Both the position numbers and the translations under genes were made by a program. Under the pieces are notes generated by a model that was not told the origin of the DNA, made no database searches, and was given only the letters and a program-made list of their open reading frames with translations. Shown piece by piece: positions 28,378 through 39,379 of a stretch of DNA of 64,000 bases. The DNA lies in contig NZ_JACCBI010000001.1 of the NCBI RefSeq assembly GCF_013407835.1, positions 3,224,001-3,288,000 on the forward strand, read 5' to 3'. How positions within the stretch are numbered: the stretch's first letter is position 1; each line of letters opens with the position of its first letter. Source of the stretch: Agromyces atrinae (GTDB taxonomy: Bacteria; Actinomycetota; Actinomycetes; Actinomycetales; Microbacteriaceae).

Positions 28378-28438
28378 GTCTCGGCGTCACGACACGCTGG
28401 TTATCCGTGCGATAGCCAGCGTGTCGTGACGCCGAGAC
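28378..28438. repeat. Perfect 23-bp palindrome, GGCGTCACGA family, ACACGCTGG subtype
   Basis: Arms 28378-28400 and 28416-28438 are exactly complementary, loop 15 bases. It stands alone, without the ATGTGCTG partner, 32 bases after fruA. Confidence 0.88.
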
Positions 28439-28512
28439 TGTTGGGGGAGGGGGAGAGGGGGCGGATGACGGTGGTGGGCGAAACGCTCGCCGGGCCGTAT
28501 CCTGGACTGACC

Positions 28513-28689
28513 ATGGATGATTACTGGCTCAATGCGATCTGGTCGGTCTCGCCGACGATCCTCATCGGCGTGCTCTTCTGGGTCGTCATGCGGGCGGTCA
28601 TCCGCTCCGATCGCAACGAGCGTGCCGCCTACGCGAAGATCGAGGCCGAAGAGCGCCGCCGACTCGGGCTCGACAGCACGGCGACATAG
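28513..28689 (+). CDS. Small single-pass membrane protein upstream of cardiolipin synthase
   Basis: 58 residues from ATG 28513 (MDDYWLNAIWSVSPTILIGVL). One membrane helix (about 9-31) is followed by a charged cytoplasmic tail rich in Arg/Glu. TATCCT (28498-28503) lies nine bases before the start and there is no ribosome binding site. It is two bases upstream of cls and so probably in the same transcript. Function unknown. Confidence 0.75.
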   Translation: MDDYWLNAIWSVSPTILIGVLFWVVMRAVIRSDRNERAAYAKIEAEERRRLGLDSTAT

Positions 28690-28691
28690 AC

Positions 28692-30158
28692 ATGCCCTCG
28701 GGGGAGCAGACGGCACTCATCCTCGGTGGAGTGCTGATCGCGATCGACCTGATCGTTCGCGTCGTCGCCGTCATCGTCGTCCCCCGCAACCGTCGCCCGA
28801 CGGCCGGCATGGCCTGGCTGCTCGCGATCTTCTTCATCCCCTTCCTCGGCGTCTTCTTCTTCCTGCTCATCGGTTCGCCGAAGCTCGGTAAGCACCGCAG
28901 CGAGCAGCAGGCCGAGGTCAACCAGTTCATCCTCGACACGACGGATGGCGTCGAGCACGTCTCGAGCGAAGAGCTCTGGCCCGACTGGTTCGAGGGCATC
29001 GTGCGCCAGAACCGCAACCTCGGAGCCATGCCCCTCATCGGCGGCAACGGCGCGTCGCTCATCGGCGACTACCAGGCCTCGCTCGACGCCATGACGGCCG
29101 CGGTCGACGACGCGACCAACTACGTGCACGTCGAGTTCTACATCCTCGCCCTCGACCAGACGACGGCTCCCTTCTTCGACGCGCTCGAGCGTGCGGTGAA
29201 GCGCGGCGTGACGGTGCGCGTACTGCTCGACCACATCGCGTCGCTCCGGTCGAAGGGCTACCGGAAGACCCTCAAGCGACTCACGAACATGGGCGCCGAG
29301 TGGCATCTCATGCTTCCCGTGCAGCCCTTCAAGGGCAAGTACCAGCGCCCCGATCTGCGGAACCACCGCAAGCTCCTCGTGGTCGACGGCGAGGTCGCCT
29401 ACATGGGCTCGCTCAACATGATCGACCGCAGCTACAACAAGCCGTCGAACATCCGCCGCGGTCTGCAGTGGCAGGAACTCATCGTGCGCCTCGAGGGCCC
29501 GATCGTCTCGGGCATCAACGCGATCTTCCTCACCGACTGGTACCTCGAGACCGACGAGCTGCTGCAGCGTTCGCCCGTGCCGTTCGATCAGCCTGCCGAG
29601 GCACAGAACCTCGACTGCCAGGTCGTGCCGAGCGGCCCCGGGTTCCCGAACCAGAACAACCTCAAGCTCTTCCTCGCGCTCATGTACGCGGCGCAGGAGA
29701 AGATCATCATCACGAGCCCCTACTTCGTGCCCGACGAGGCGATGCTCCTCGCCATCAGCGGTGCGACGCAGCGCGGCATCCACGTCGAGCTCTTCGTCTC
29801 GGAGATCGGCGACCAGGCCCTCGTCTACCACGCCCAGCGCTCGTACTACGAGGCGCTGCTGCGCGCGGGCGTACGCATCTACATGTACCCCGGGCCGTAC
29901 ATCCTGCACGCGAAGCACTTCTCGATCGATGACGACGTCGCCGTGATCGGGTCGAGCAACATGGACATCCGTTCGTTCGAACTCAACATGGAAGTCTCGC
30001 TGCTCGTTCGCGGCGCGACGTTCGTGGCCGACATGCGCCGCGTCGAAGACGGCTATCGGGCGATCTCGACGGAGCTCACGCTCGAATCGTGGCTCAAGCA
30101 GCCCCTGCGTTCGACGGTGCTCGACAACCTCGCTCGTCTCACGAGCGCGCTGCAGTAG
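28692..30158 (+). CDS. cls: Cardiolipin synthase (phospholipase D family)
   Basis: 488 residues. Two N-terminal membrane segments (PLDc_N) precede two HKD motifs: HRKLLVVDGEVAYMGS and HAKHFSIDDDVAVIGSSN. It joins two phosphatidylglycerols to cardiolipin at the membrane. The length matches ClsA-type enzymes. Confidence 0.95.
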   Translation: MPSGEQTALILGGVLIAIDLIVRVVAVIVVPRNRRPTAGMAWLLAIFFIPFLGVFFFLLIGSPKLGKHRSEQQAEVNQFILDTTDGVEHVSSEELWPDWFEGIVRQNRNLGAMPLIGGNGASLIGDYQASLDAMTAAVDDATNYVHVEFYILALDQTTAPFFDALERAVKRGVTVRVLLDHIASLRSKGYRKTLKRLTNMGAEWHLMLPVQPFKGKYQRPDLRNHRKLLVVDGEVAYMGSLNMIDRSYNKPSNIRRGLQWQELIVRLEGPIVSGINAIFLTDWYLETDELLQRSPVPFDQPAEAQNLDCQVVPSGPGFPNQNNLKLFLALMYAAQEKIIITSPYFVPDEAMLLAISGATQRGIHVELFVSEIGDQALVYHAQRSYYEALLRAGVRIYMYPGPYILHAKHFSIDDDVAVIGSSNMDIRSFELNMEVSLLVRGATFVADMRRVEDGYRAISTELTLESWLKQPLRSTVLDNLARLTSALQ

Positions 30159-30175
30159 CGCAGCGCCCGCGTCGC

Positions 30176-31168
30176 TCAGCGCGACTTGAGCCGCACGCTC
30201 GGCAGTTCGGGTGCGGGCAGCGCCTCGCCCGGGTAGTCGGCGACCGATCCGAAGCGGCCGTCGAGGTTGCCCTGCGCGATGACGTCGGCCTGCCACTGGC
30301 GTCGGTACTCGACGACCTCGTCGTGCCCGCGGCCGATGAAGTTCCACCACATGACGATCTCTTCCTCGAAGGGCGTGCCCCCGAGCAGGATGACGCGAGC
30401 CGGTGTCTCTCCGGCCGTGAGGCGCAGCGCGCGCCGACCGGGCTCGATGAAGGCGAGCTCCGACCAGGCGACGTCGGCCGCGGCGTCGTCGTCGCTCTGA
30501 ATTCTCACGGGCCCGGCATCGACGAGGACGCCGTGTTCGAAGGCGGGATCGATCGCGAGCAGCACGGTGCCGTCCGCGGGCAGGTCGATCTGAGCGCCGA
30601 GCAGCGGCGAGAACGTCGTGACCTCGGTATCGGCCCCCGCGAGAGAGCCGACGAAGACGGCGAGGTGCGCGTCGTCGAGGTCGACGTGCACGGCCTCGTG
30701 GGCCTCGAAGAAGGGTGCCGTGTTGCGAGAATCGTCGGGCAGGACGACCCAGAGCTGCACGCCGTGCAGTCGACGCGTCTCGTCGGTCGAGACCTCGGAG
30801 TGCTGGATGCCGCGCCCCGCCGTCATGAGGTTCAGCTCGCCGGGGCGCACGAGGGCGTGGCTGCCGACGCTGTCGCGGTGCTCGATCTCACCCTCGAAGA
30901 GCCAGCTGACCGTCTGCAGACCCGTGTGCGGGTGGGGCGGGACGACCATGCCGCCCGTCTCGGCGACGTCGTCGGGGCCGTAGTGATCGGCGAAGCACCA
31001 CGCGCCGATCGTCGTGCGCCCTCGCTGCGGGAGCGTGCGGCGCACGGGCATGGCCCGCGGCCCGCCGAGGGGCACGTCGCGCGGCTCGAGGATCTCGATC
31101 GGCGCTCGCACGTCGGTCGCCGCCGGAGCGCACACGAGCTCGGCCGGGTCGCGCTCCTGATTGCTCAT
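30176..31168 (-). CDS. Pirin-family protein
   Basis: 330 residues, a bicupin. The metal-binding residues lie in PPHPHTGLQTVSWLFEGEIEHRDS and RGIQHSEVS. Bacterial pirins include quercetin dioxygenases and metabolic regulators; the substrate here is not evident. It is convergent with cls and divergent from a lipoprotein gene. The start is supported by a -10 six bases upstream, implying a leaderless transcript. Confidence 0.92.
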   Translation of the reverse strand: MSNQERDPAELVCAPAATDVRAPIEILEPRDVPLGGPRAMPVRRTLPQRGRTTIGAWCFADHYGPDDVAETGGMVVPPHPHTGLQTVSWLFEGEIEHRDSVGSHALVRPGELNLMTAGRGIQHSEVSTDETRRLHGVQLWVVLPDDSRNTAPFFEAHEAVHVDLDDAHLAVFVGSLAGADTEVTTFSPLLGAQIDLPADGTVLLAIDPAFEHGVLVDAGPVRIQSDDDAAADVAWSELAFIEPGRRALRLTAGETPARVILLGGTPFEEEIVMWWNFIGRGHDEVVEYRRQWQADVIAQGNLDGRFGSVADYPGEALPAPELPSVRLKSR

Positions 31169-31174
31169 GCCGGG

Positions 31175-31180
31175 ATCCTA
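31175..31180 (-). promoter_or_regulatory. -10 element of the pirin gene, leaderless spacing
   Basis: TAGGAT on the minus strand, six bases from the ATG at 31168. Confidence 0.5.
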
Positions 31181-31237
31181 TGCCGGGCCTCCGACGTGCC
31201 GGGCCTCCGACGCCCACGGCGAGATGCGGTCGAACGA

Positions 31238-31243
31238 TATGCT
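31238..31243 (+). promoter_or_regulatory. -10 element of the lipoprotein gene, leaderless spacing
   Basis: TATGCT, six bases before the ATG at 31250. No ribosome binding site is seen. Confidence 0.5.
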
Positions 31244-31249
31244 GGCGGC

Positions 31250-31693
31250 ATGGCTTCCGCTCTTCGTCGCTCCGTCCTCGTCGCCGCTGCGGCGGCATCC
31301 GTCCTCTTCCTCTCGGCGTGCAACCCCGGTGGGGGGACCGTCGAGGACTACTCCGGTCTTCCGGTGAGCGATCACGAGGAGTCGGGCGACCACGGCGACG
31401 AGGCCGAGTTCGACGGCGAGCCCGTCGCACAGTGGCTCCAGCAGGGCGGTCAGATCGCCGTGACGCTGTGGGGCTCGTCGACCTGCCCGTACGTCGGCAG
31501 CGACATCCGCGTGCTCGAAGAGGCCGGCGAGGGCAACCGCGTCGAGATCGTCGTTCCGCCGCTGCCCGACCAGCCCTGCACCATGGACCTCGTCCCTCAC
31601 ACGACCGTCTTCTGGACGCCCGTCAAGGTCACGACGACCGAGCCGCTCACGATCGAGGTCCTCGACCGCGAGATCGAGCTCGACGTCAAGTAA
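31250..31693 (+). CDS. Small lipoprotein of unknown function
   Basis: 147 residues. Signal with lipobox LSAC (Cys24), then an acidic, His-containing linker and a compact domain with two cysteines (STCPYVGSDIR...QPCTMDLVPH) that could form a disulfide. It should be anchored on the outer face of the membrane. A strong terminator follows eight bases after the stop. I do not recognise the family. Confidence 0.82.
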   Translation: MASALRRSVLVAAAAASVLFLSACNPGGGTVEDYSGLPVSDHEESGDHGDEAEFDGEPVAQWLQQGGQIAVTLWGSSTCPYVGSDIRVLEEAGEGNRVEIVVPPLPDQPCTMDLVPHTTVFWTPVKVTTTEPLTIEVLDREIELDVK

Positions 31694-31700
31694 GACTCAG

Positions 31701-31735
31701 CGAAGCGCCCCGGCACCGAGTGCCGGGGCGCTTCG
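31701..31735. terminator. Bidirectional terminator between convergent genes
   Basis: Perfect 15-bp stem CGAAGCGCCCCGGCA with a five-base loop. It separates the lipoprotein gene from the convergent regulator gene that ends at 31747. The T content after the stem is low. Confidence 0.75.
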
Positions 31736-31746
31736 TCGTTCTCGGC

Positions 31747-31986
31747 TCAGGCGCGCGGGGCGCGGCGCACGACGAGCAGGTCGCCCACGTCGCACTCGAG
31801 CACGTCGCAGATCGCCTGCAGTGTCGAGAAGCGTATGGCGCGGGCCCGGTCGTTCTTCAAGACGCTGAGGTTCACGTTGCTCACGCCGACGAGTTCGGCG
31901 AGCCGCGCGAGGGTCATGCCCCGCTCGGCGAGCAGTTCGTCGAGTCGGCAGTGGATGTCGTGCGAGTCGAGGTCGACCGGAGCCAT
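31747..31986 (-). CDS. Small XRE/Cro-type regulator (YozG-like)
   Basis: 79 residues; the helix-turn-helix spans about residues 24-46 (MTLARLAELVGVSNVNLSVLKNDRA), followed by FSTLQAICDVLECDVGDLL, typical of this small Cro family. Its ATG overlaps the stop of the DUF2975 membrane protein gene. The two-gene module recurs widely in Gram-positive bacteria; the membrane protein may control the regulator. Confidence 0.9.
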   Translation of the reverse strand: MAPVDLDSHDIHCRLDELLAERGMTLARLAELVGVSNVNLSVLKNDRARAIRFSTLQAICDVLECDVGDLLVVRRAPRA

Positions 31987-32603
31987 CAGACGAGGCCCTC
32001 GGTGTCGCGCCGCATGCGGTCGCCGACGACGAAGACGGTCGAGGCGAGGGCGACGACGAAGGCGACCATGATCAGTGCGAACGGGTCGACCGCGAGCACG
32101 ACGTTGTTGAACGTGCGGTCGCTCAGTCGGGCGAACGCCCCGTTCGCGCCCATGTTGCCGAAGAACGGCGTGAGCGCGAAGCCCGCCAGCGCCGTGAAGC
32201 CCGCCGTCGTGACGAGCACCGTGTTGGTGCGGCTGAACACCTGCCCGCGGATGATGTTGCGGCAGAGCCCGATGAGGCAGCCCACGACGACGATGACCGT
32301 GAGAGCGAGGACGATCTGCTGGATGACGAGCGCGGCGACGGATGCCCCGGGCAGTGACTCCGCCGTGATGAGGGCCGTGTCGAGTTCGACGTCGACGGGC
32401 GCGCCGTCGGGGCCGATCGGCGCCGAGGCGATGGTGCCCGAGAAGTCGGCGAACACGGTGACGTCGCGATTCGGCAGGACCTCGATGATGCGAGCGACGG
32501 CGGCCCACGTCGTGATGCCGGCGATCGCGATGCCCGCGACCATGAAGGTGTACAGGCCGATCGTGTCGCCGCGGCTCTGCTTGTACGTGTCGACGGTGCT
32601 CAT
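31986..32603 (-). CDS. DUF2975 membrane protein
   Basis: 205 residues with four hydrophobic segments (about 17-38, 92-115, 131-148, 171-192), a non-cytoplasmic stretch after the first, and a basic end. It is cotranscribed with the XRE regulator. An AT-rich repeat patch lies just upstream. Function unknown. Confidence 0.88.
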   Translation of the reverse strand: MSTVDTYKQSRGDTIGLYTFMVAGIAIAGITTWAAVARIIEVLPNRDVTVFADFSGTIASAPIGPDGAPVDVELDTALITAESLPGASVAALVIQQIVLALTVIVVVGCLIGLCRNIIRGQVFSRTNTVLVTTAGFTALAGFALTPFFGNMGANGAFARLSDRTFNNVVLAVDPFALIMVAFVVALASTVFVVGDRMRRDTEGLV

Positions 32604-32612
32604 CTCGACTCC

Positions 32613-32648
32613 TAACGATTATCGATAACAACGATAAACGATACGTTA
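32613..32648 (-). promoter_or_regulatory. AT-rich repeat patch upstream of the DUF2975/XRE module
   Basis: A 36-base segment begins TAACG and ends CGTTA, and contains CGATTATCGATAA and two more ACGATA copies. Its low GC is unusual here. An operator for the small XRE regulator is the likely reading. Confidence 0.5.
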
Positions 32649-32820
32649 GGGCGAGCGGATGGCTCTGTCAACCGTCATCCGCCGCTCGCGGCCCGGGTGG
32701 GTGAGGCGGGGGATGACGGCGACGATGCGCCGAGGGCGAACACCGCCATATCGGCTCGAAAGCGTGGTTAGTCTCTCTGTATCGGAGCCGCATCCCTGCG
32801 TGGTGCCGAGAGGAGTAGAG

Positions 32821-35352
<2,532 letters not shown>

Positions 35353-35370
35353 CACCAGCCAGCACCGCGG

Positions 35371-35413
35371 ATGCCGCGGGCGCATGTCTCTTCGGACGCG
35401 GCGCCCGCGGCAT
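35371..35413 (+). terminator. clpC terminator hairpin
   Basis: Perfect 13-bp stem ATGCCGCGGGCGC (35371-35383 with 35401-35413), loop 17 bases, beginning 18 bases after the clpC stop. Confidence 0.7.
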
Positions 35414-35505
35414 TCGTCGTTGAGGCGCGCATTCTCAACCCCCCGCCTCCTTTCCTCACTACTTCGCCCCTCTTGCATCTCCACCTTCTTTTCCCGTCCG
35501 CCCCC

Positions 35506-35564
35506 CGCGCGCTGGAGTGCACTTCGCGCGCTGGAGTACCACTCGTGCGGCACTCCACCGCGCG
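35506..35564. repeat. Direct and inverted CGCGCGCTGGAGT repeats
   Basis: CGCGCGCTGGAGTRC occurs at 35506-35520 and 35525-35539, and the inverted form GGCACTCCACCGCGCG at 35549-35564. A weaker copy continues to about 35594. With the clpC terminator this accounts for the 312-base gap before the acetyltransferase gene; no coding frame is seen. Confidence 0.7.
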
Positions 35565-35652
35565 AACGGAACTCCTGCGGTAGGCACTCGCGCGAGAGGG
35601 CACGCGTGTCAGGGGAGGCGCGCACCCGCGTCATCCGCGCCGGGCCCCGGCG

Positions 35653-35658
35653 TAGAGT
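35653..35658 (+). promoter_or_regulatory. -10 element of argA, leaderless spacing
   Basis: TAGAGT, six bases before the GTG start. Confidence 0.5.
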
Positions 35659-35664
35659 GAGCGG

Positions 35665-36171
35665 GTGACCGACTTCACTGTGCGCACCGCTCGCACGAGC
35701 GACGTGCCCGCGATCGCCGCGCTCATCGAACCGCTCGTCCAGGCGCGCATCCTGCTCGGCAAGGAGCGCGTCGTGTTCTACGAGGCGGTGCAGGAGTTCC
35801 GTGTCGCGGAGGCCGCCGACGGCACGCTCATCGGCTGCGGAGCGCTGCACGTCATGTGGGCCGACCTCGGCGAGGTGCGCACGCTCGCCGTCGCCTCCGA
35901 GTGGCTCGGCCGCGGTGTGGGTCACGCCCTCGTCGACCGACTCGAAGCGGATGCCCGTGCGCTCGGCCTCTCCCGCCTGTTCTGCCTCACCTTCGAGGTG
36001 CCGTTCTTCGAGCGACACGGTTTCGCCGACATGGGCGCAGAGACGGTCGACCCCGAGGTGTACGCCGAGCTCGTGCGGTCGACGGATGACGGTGTCGCCG
36101 AGTTCCTCGACCTCGCGCGCGTCAAGCAGAACACGCTCGGCAACACCCGCATGCTGAAGCTCCTCGTCTGA
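35665..36171 (+). CDS. argA: Amino-acid (glutamate) N-acetyltransferase, GNAT family
   Basis: 168 residues from GTG 35665. The acetyl-CoA site is VRTLAVASEWLGRGVGHALVDRL, and LFCLTFEVPFFERHGF followed by RVKQNTLGNTRMLK matches short actinobacterial N-acetylglutamate synthases. It should start arginine synthesis by acetylating glutamate (or glutamine). No other arg genes are nearby. No ribosome binding site is seen. Confidence 0.87.
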   Translation: MTDFTVRTARTSDVPAIAALIEPLVQARILLGKERVVFYEAVQEFRVAEAADGTLIGCGALHVMWADLGEVRTLAVASEWLGRGVGHALVDRLEADARALGLSRLFCLTFEVPFFERHGFADMGAETVDPEVYAELVRSTDDGVAEFLDLARVKQNTLGNTRMLKLLV

Positions 36172-36263
36172 CGTACGCCCGCTGCGACGGAGGCCGAGCG
36201 AGGCGAGCCTGAGTCTGCGCGGTGCTCGCGGCGCGTCATCCTCTGTCATCCGTCGCCTCGCCG

Positions 36264-36269
36264 TACCCT
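36264..36269 (+). promoter_or_regulatory. -10 element, leaderless spacing
   Basis: TACCCT, six bases before the ATG at 36276. Confidence 0.5.
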
Positions 36270-36275
36270 GTGGGC

Positions 36276-36902
36276 ATGTCGACGCTCAAGAACCCCGTCG
36301 GCCCGCAGTCACCGAAGGTGTACTGGCGGCGACGCATACTGGTGCTTCTCGGACTCCTCGCGGTCATCGTCGTGGTCGTGCTCATCGTCGTGCGGCCCGG
36401 GGCGAGTGCCGACGAGCAGAAGGACTCTGCGTCGAAGCCTGCTGCGACGGATGCCGCATCGACGGCGATCCCCACCGAGGATGCCGCGGCGGAGGGCGCT
36501 CCGTGCGATGCATCGAACGTGCTCGTCGAGGCCCTGACGAACGCGGACGTCTTCGCGCCGGGCGATTCGCCCGAACTCTCGGTGCAGCTGACCAACACGG
36601 GCACCGAGGCGTGCGTCATCAACGCCGGTACGAGCGGTCAGGTCTTCACGATCACGAGCGGCGAGGAGGCGTACTGGACGTCGACGGACTGCCAGACCGA
36701 CGCGGTCGACGCCGACGTGGTGCTCGAGCCGAACGTTCCGATCAGCTCGGCGGCGCCGATCGTCTGGGACCGCACCCGTTCGAGCGTCGACACGTGCGAC
36801 GGTGAGCGCGAGCCCGTTCCCGCCGGAGGGGCGTCGTACCACCTGACCGTGACCGTCGCGGGCATCGAGTCGGCCGCGACGAAGCAGTTCATCCTCAACT
36901 AG
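36276..36902 (+). CDS. Membrane-anchored extracytoplasmic protein
   Basis: 208 residues. A basic N-terminus is followed by one membrane helix (about 25-44, VLLGLLAVIVVVVLIVV), an Ala/Glu/Asp-rich linker (48-85), and a beta-rich domain with four cysteines (PCDASN, EACVINAG, TDCQTDA, DTCDGERE), probably two disulfides. The domain resembles DUF4232-like folds, but I am not certain. It lies upstream of another small membrane protein gene. Confidence 0.82.
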   Translation: MSTLKNPVGPQSPKVYWRRRILVLLGLLAVIVVVVLIVVRPGASADEQKDSASKPAATDAASTAIPTEDAAAEGAPCDASNVLVEALTNADVFAPGDSPELSVQLTNTGTEACVINAGTSGQVFTITSGEEAYWTSTDCQTDAVDADVVLEPNVPISSAAPIVWDRTRSSVDTCDGEREPVPAGGASYHLTVTVAGIESAATKQFILN

Positions 36903-36917
36903 CGCCTCGTCGTTCGC

Positions 36918-36923
36918 TACACT
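36918..36923 (+). promoter_or_regulatory. -10 element, leaderless spacing
   Basis: TACACT, six bases before the ATG at 36930. Confidence 0.5.
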
Positions 36924-36929
36924 CGCGGC

Positions 36930-37253
36930 ATGACGACACCGGTGGTTCCTCCGAAGCGACGCGTGTCGGGCTTCGGCGTCGCCTCCCTGATCGTGTCCGC
37001 CCTCGGACTCATCCCGCTCGTCGTCGTGTTCCTCATCGGCCTGATCCCCGACATGATGGCGATCTACTGGCTGCTCATCGTGCTCGGGCCCTTCGCGGCG
37101 ATCACGGCGCTCATCGCCACGATCCTCGGCGTCATCGCCGTCGTGCTCGCCGCGCGTGCTCACGCCCCGCTCGCCCTGCCGATCACGGCTCTGCTCGTCG
37201 GTGCGACGACCGTCGTCGCGCTCTCGGGCATCATCCTCGGCTGGTTCATGTGA
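36930..37253 (+). CDS. DUF4190-like small membrane protein
   Basis: 107 residues with three hydrophobic segments (about 16-37, 43-70, 78-104). The pattern RVSGFGVASLIVSALGL...ILGVIAVVLAAR is typical of DUF4190-type proteins. A palindrome with a long loop begins 22 bases after the stop. Confidence 0.8.
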   Translation: MTTPVVPPKRRVSGFGVASLIVSALGLIPLVVVFLIGLIPDMMAIYWLLIVLGPFAAITALIATILGVIAVVLAARAHAPLALPITALLVGATTVVALSGIILGWFM

Positions 37254-37274
37254 TCATCCGCATCCCGTCTCCGT

Positions 37275-37356
37275 TCACGGATGCTGCGGATGCGGCTGAC
37301 ACGCCGGGCTGAGGCCGGAACACGCCGGGGTGAGCCCCATTCGGCAGCATCCGTGA
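37275..37356. repeat. Long-loop inverted repeat, TCACGGATGCTGC arms
   Basis: Perfect 13-bp arms (37275-37287 and 37344-37356) around a 56-base loop, the same loop length as at 46262-46347. Confidence 0.75.
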
Positions 37357-37402
37357 CCGGCCAGAGGGGTTCCCGGCGGAGCTGACGCCCACGCGCGCTC
37401 GG

Positions 37403-37408
37403 TATCGT
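37403..37408 (+). promoter_or_regulatory. -10 element, leaderless spacing
   Basis: TATCGT, six bases before the ATG at 37415. Confidence 0.45.
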
Positions 37409-37414
37409 TGAGGG

Positions 37415-37816
37415 ATGGCAGCGAAGAAGAAGGGCGGCAAGCCGGCCCCGGAGTTCCGATCGGAGGCGCTCGCCGAAGCGCTCGAGCGTCAGGACATTGC
37501 CGCGGTCGCCCTCGCGCTCCGCCACGGAAACACGATCGTGCCGCTGCTGAAGCCGCCGCCGCGCGACAAGCCCGGCGCGGGCGAGGTGTGGACGTACCGC
37601 GACCCGAACACCGGGGATGTCGCGCTGCTGCTCTTCAGCGATGCGAAGAACAAGCCTGAGAACCTGCCTCCCGCGGTCGGTCTGCAGCCGCCGCAGTGGC
37701 TGCGCTCCTTCCTCTCGAGTCACGAGGGGAAGATCACGACGGTCTTCCTCGACATCGCCGGCCCGCACCCCATGCAGGCTCCCCCCGCCGACCTGCTCGC
37801 CGCGCTCGAAGCCTGA
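37415..37816 (+). CDS. SseB-like hypothetical protein
   Basis: 133 residues with a lysine-rich N-terminus (AAKKKGGKPAPEF). The core LEALERQDIAAVALALRHGNTIVPLL...VWTYRDPNTGDVALLLFSDAKN resembles SseB N-terminal domains, but the match is judged by eye only. Cytoplasmic. It is convergent with radA. Confidence 0.7.
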   Translation: MAAKKKGGKPAPEFRSEALAEALERQDIAAVALALRHGNTIVPLLKPPPRDKPGAGEVWTYRDPNTGDVALLLFSDAKNKPENLPPAVGLQPPQWLRSFLSSHEGKITTVFLDIAGPHPMQAPPADLLAALEA

Positions 37817-37818
37817 GT

Positions 37819-37915
37819 ACCCGACCCGGAGCCCGGAGCCCGAGACCCAGAGCCGGAGCCCGGAAACCGGACCCGGAACCCAAAGCCGAGACTTGGAACC
37901 CGAACCCGGATCCCG
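37819..37915. repeat. Degenerate CCCGGA-type tandem repeat between convergent genes
   Basis: About fourteen imperfect 6-8-base units (CCCGGA, GCCCGAGA, CCCAGA, GGAACCC) fill the whole gap between the SseB-like gene and radA. A similar purine-CCC pattern is seen at 7770-7818. Confidence 0.7.
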
Positions 37916-37917
37916 CT

Positions 37918-39282
37918 CTAGAAGCGGATGTCGACGTCGGGCCGGATCGGCGTGACGGGGGCGGACGCCAGTCGCATGCGCGCCACGGCACCGTGCACGC
38001 TTCCGATCTCGGAGTCGAAGACGGTGCGATAGCCGAGCCGCGCGGCCTCGGAGGTGCGCTGACGCGCGGCCGTGACGGCACGCACCTCGCCCGCGAGGCT
38101 GATCTCGCCGAACGCCGCGATGGTGTGCGAGATGACGGTGTCGGTCGTCGCCGACGCGATGGCGAGGGCGATCGCGAGGTCGGCTGCGGGCTCGACGAGT
38201 CGCACTCCGCCGACGGTCGAGACGTAGATGTCGTGCTCCGACAGGCCGGGCACGCGGCCGCGCTTCTGCAGCACGGCGACGATCATCGCGACGCGGGCCG
38301 GGTCGACTCCGTTGACGACGCGACGCGGTTGCGGCGAGCTCGACCGCACGACGAGTGCCTGGATCTCGACGGGCAGCGCACGGCGACCCTCGAGCGCGAT
38401 CGTCACGCACGTGCCGCTCACGGGCGTCGTGCTGTTGCTGCGGAACAGCACGCTCGGGTCGGGCACCTCGGCGATTCCGTCGCCCGTCATCTCGAAGCAG
38501 CCGACCTCGTCGGTCGGGCCGAAACGGTTCTTGAGCGCGCGGATGAAGCGGAGCGCGGTCTGCCGGTCGCCCTCGAACTGGCACACGACGTCGACGAGGT
38601 GCTCGAGCAGGCGAGGCCCGGCGATCGTGCCGTCCTTCGTGACGTGGCCGACGAGGAGCACGGGCACGTTGCGCTCCTTCGCGAGACGGATGAGGGCCGC
38701 GGCGACCTCACGCACCTGGCCGGGCTGACCGGCGAGACCGTCGGATGACGCGCTCGACACCGTCTGCACGGAGTCGACGATGAGGAGGCCGGGGTTCACC
38801 GCGTCGACCTGACCGAGGATCGTGCCGAGGTCGGTCTCGGCGGCGAGGAAGAGCTCGTCGTGCAGGGCGTCGGTGCGCCCGGCGCGCAGTCGTACCTGAG
38901 CGACGGATTCTTCGGCACTCACGTAGAGCACCCGGCGACCCGATCGGGCGACGCGCGCCGCGACCTCGAGCAGGAGGGTCGACTTGCCGACGCCCGGTTC
39001 GCCCGAGAGCAGCACGGCGGCGCCGGGCACGATGCCACCGCCGAGCACGCGGTCGAACTCGGTGATGCCCGTAGGGGAGTGGCCCGTCTCCGACGTCTCG
39101 ACCTCGGTGATCGGTCGGGCGGCCGTCGTGACGGCCACGGTCTGCACGCGCTTCGCGATGCCCGTCGGCTCACCGATCTCGACGACGGTGCCCCACTGCT
39201 GGCACTCGGCGCAGCGGCCGACCCATTTGACGGTGGACCATCCGCACTCGGTGCAGCGGTAGGTGGTGGTCGATCGGGCCAT
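37918..39282 (-). CDS. radA: DNA repair protein RadA
   Basis: 454 residues from the ATG at 39282; the longer frame would run through the tRNA region. N-terminal zinc finger CTECGWSTVKWVGRCAEC, Walker A GEPGVGKST, the RadA motif KNRFG, and a C-terminal Lon-like domain. It promotes branch migration in recombination. TAGTGT lies seven bases before the start (minus strand), so the mRNA is probably leaderless. Confidence 0.97.
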   Translation of the reverse strand: MARSTTTYRCTECGWSTVKWVGRCAECQQWGTVVEIGEPTGIAKRVQTVAVTTAARPITEVETSETGHSPTGITEFDRVLGGGIVPGAAVLLSGEPGVGKSTLLLEVAARVARSGRRVLYVSAEESVAQVRLRAGRTDALHDELFLAAETDLGTILGQVDAVNPGLLIVDSVQTVSSASSDGLAGQPGQVREVAAALIRLAKERNVPVLLVGHVTKDGTIAGPRLLEHLVDVVCQFEGDRQTALRFIRALKNRFGPTDEVGCFEMTGDGIAEVPDPSVLFRSNSTTPVSGTCVTIALEGRRALPVEIQALVVRSSSPQPRRVVNGVDPARVAMIVAVLQKRGRVPGLSEHDIYVSTVGGVRLVEPAADLAIALAIASATTDTVISHTIAAFGEISLAGEVRAVTAARQRTSEAARLGYRTVFDSEIGSVHGAVARMRLASAPVTPIRPDVDIRF

Positions 39283-39289
39283 GCCCTCG

Positions 39290-39295
39290 ACACTA
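39290..39295 (-). promoter_or_regulatory. -10 element of radA, near-leaderless spacing
   Basis: TAGTGT on the minus strand, seven bases from the ATG at 39282. Confidence 0.45.
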
Positions 39296-39379
39296 CTGAT
39301 GACCGCCGACACCCCCGCCCGCGGCATCCCCTCGTCGCCCGTTTTGGCGAGCCGGGCTCGGGCTAGTAAGCTCGTCCTC

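Noticed and set aside
32741..32762. ClgR-type operator upstream of clpC
   Set aside because: CGCC...AAAGCG is only vaguely similar to the known actinobacterial motif; not enough to call.
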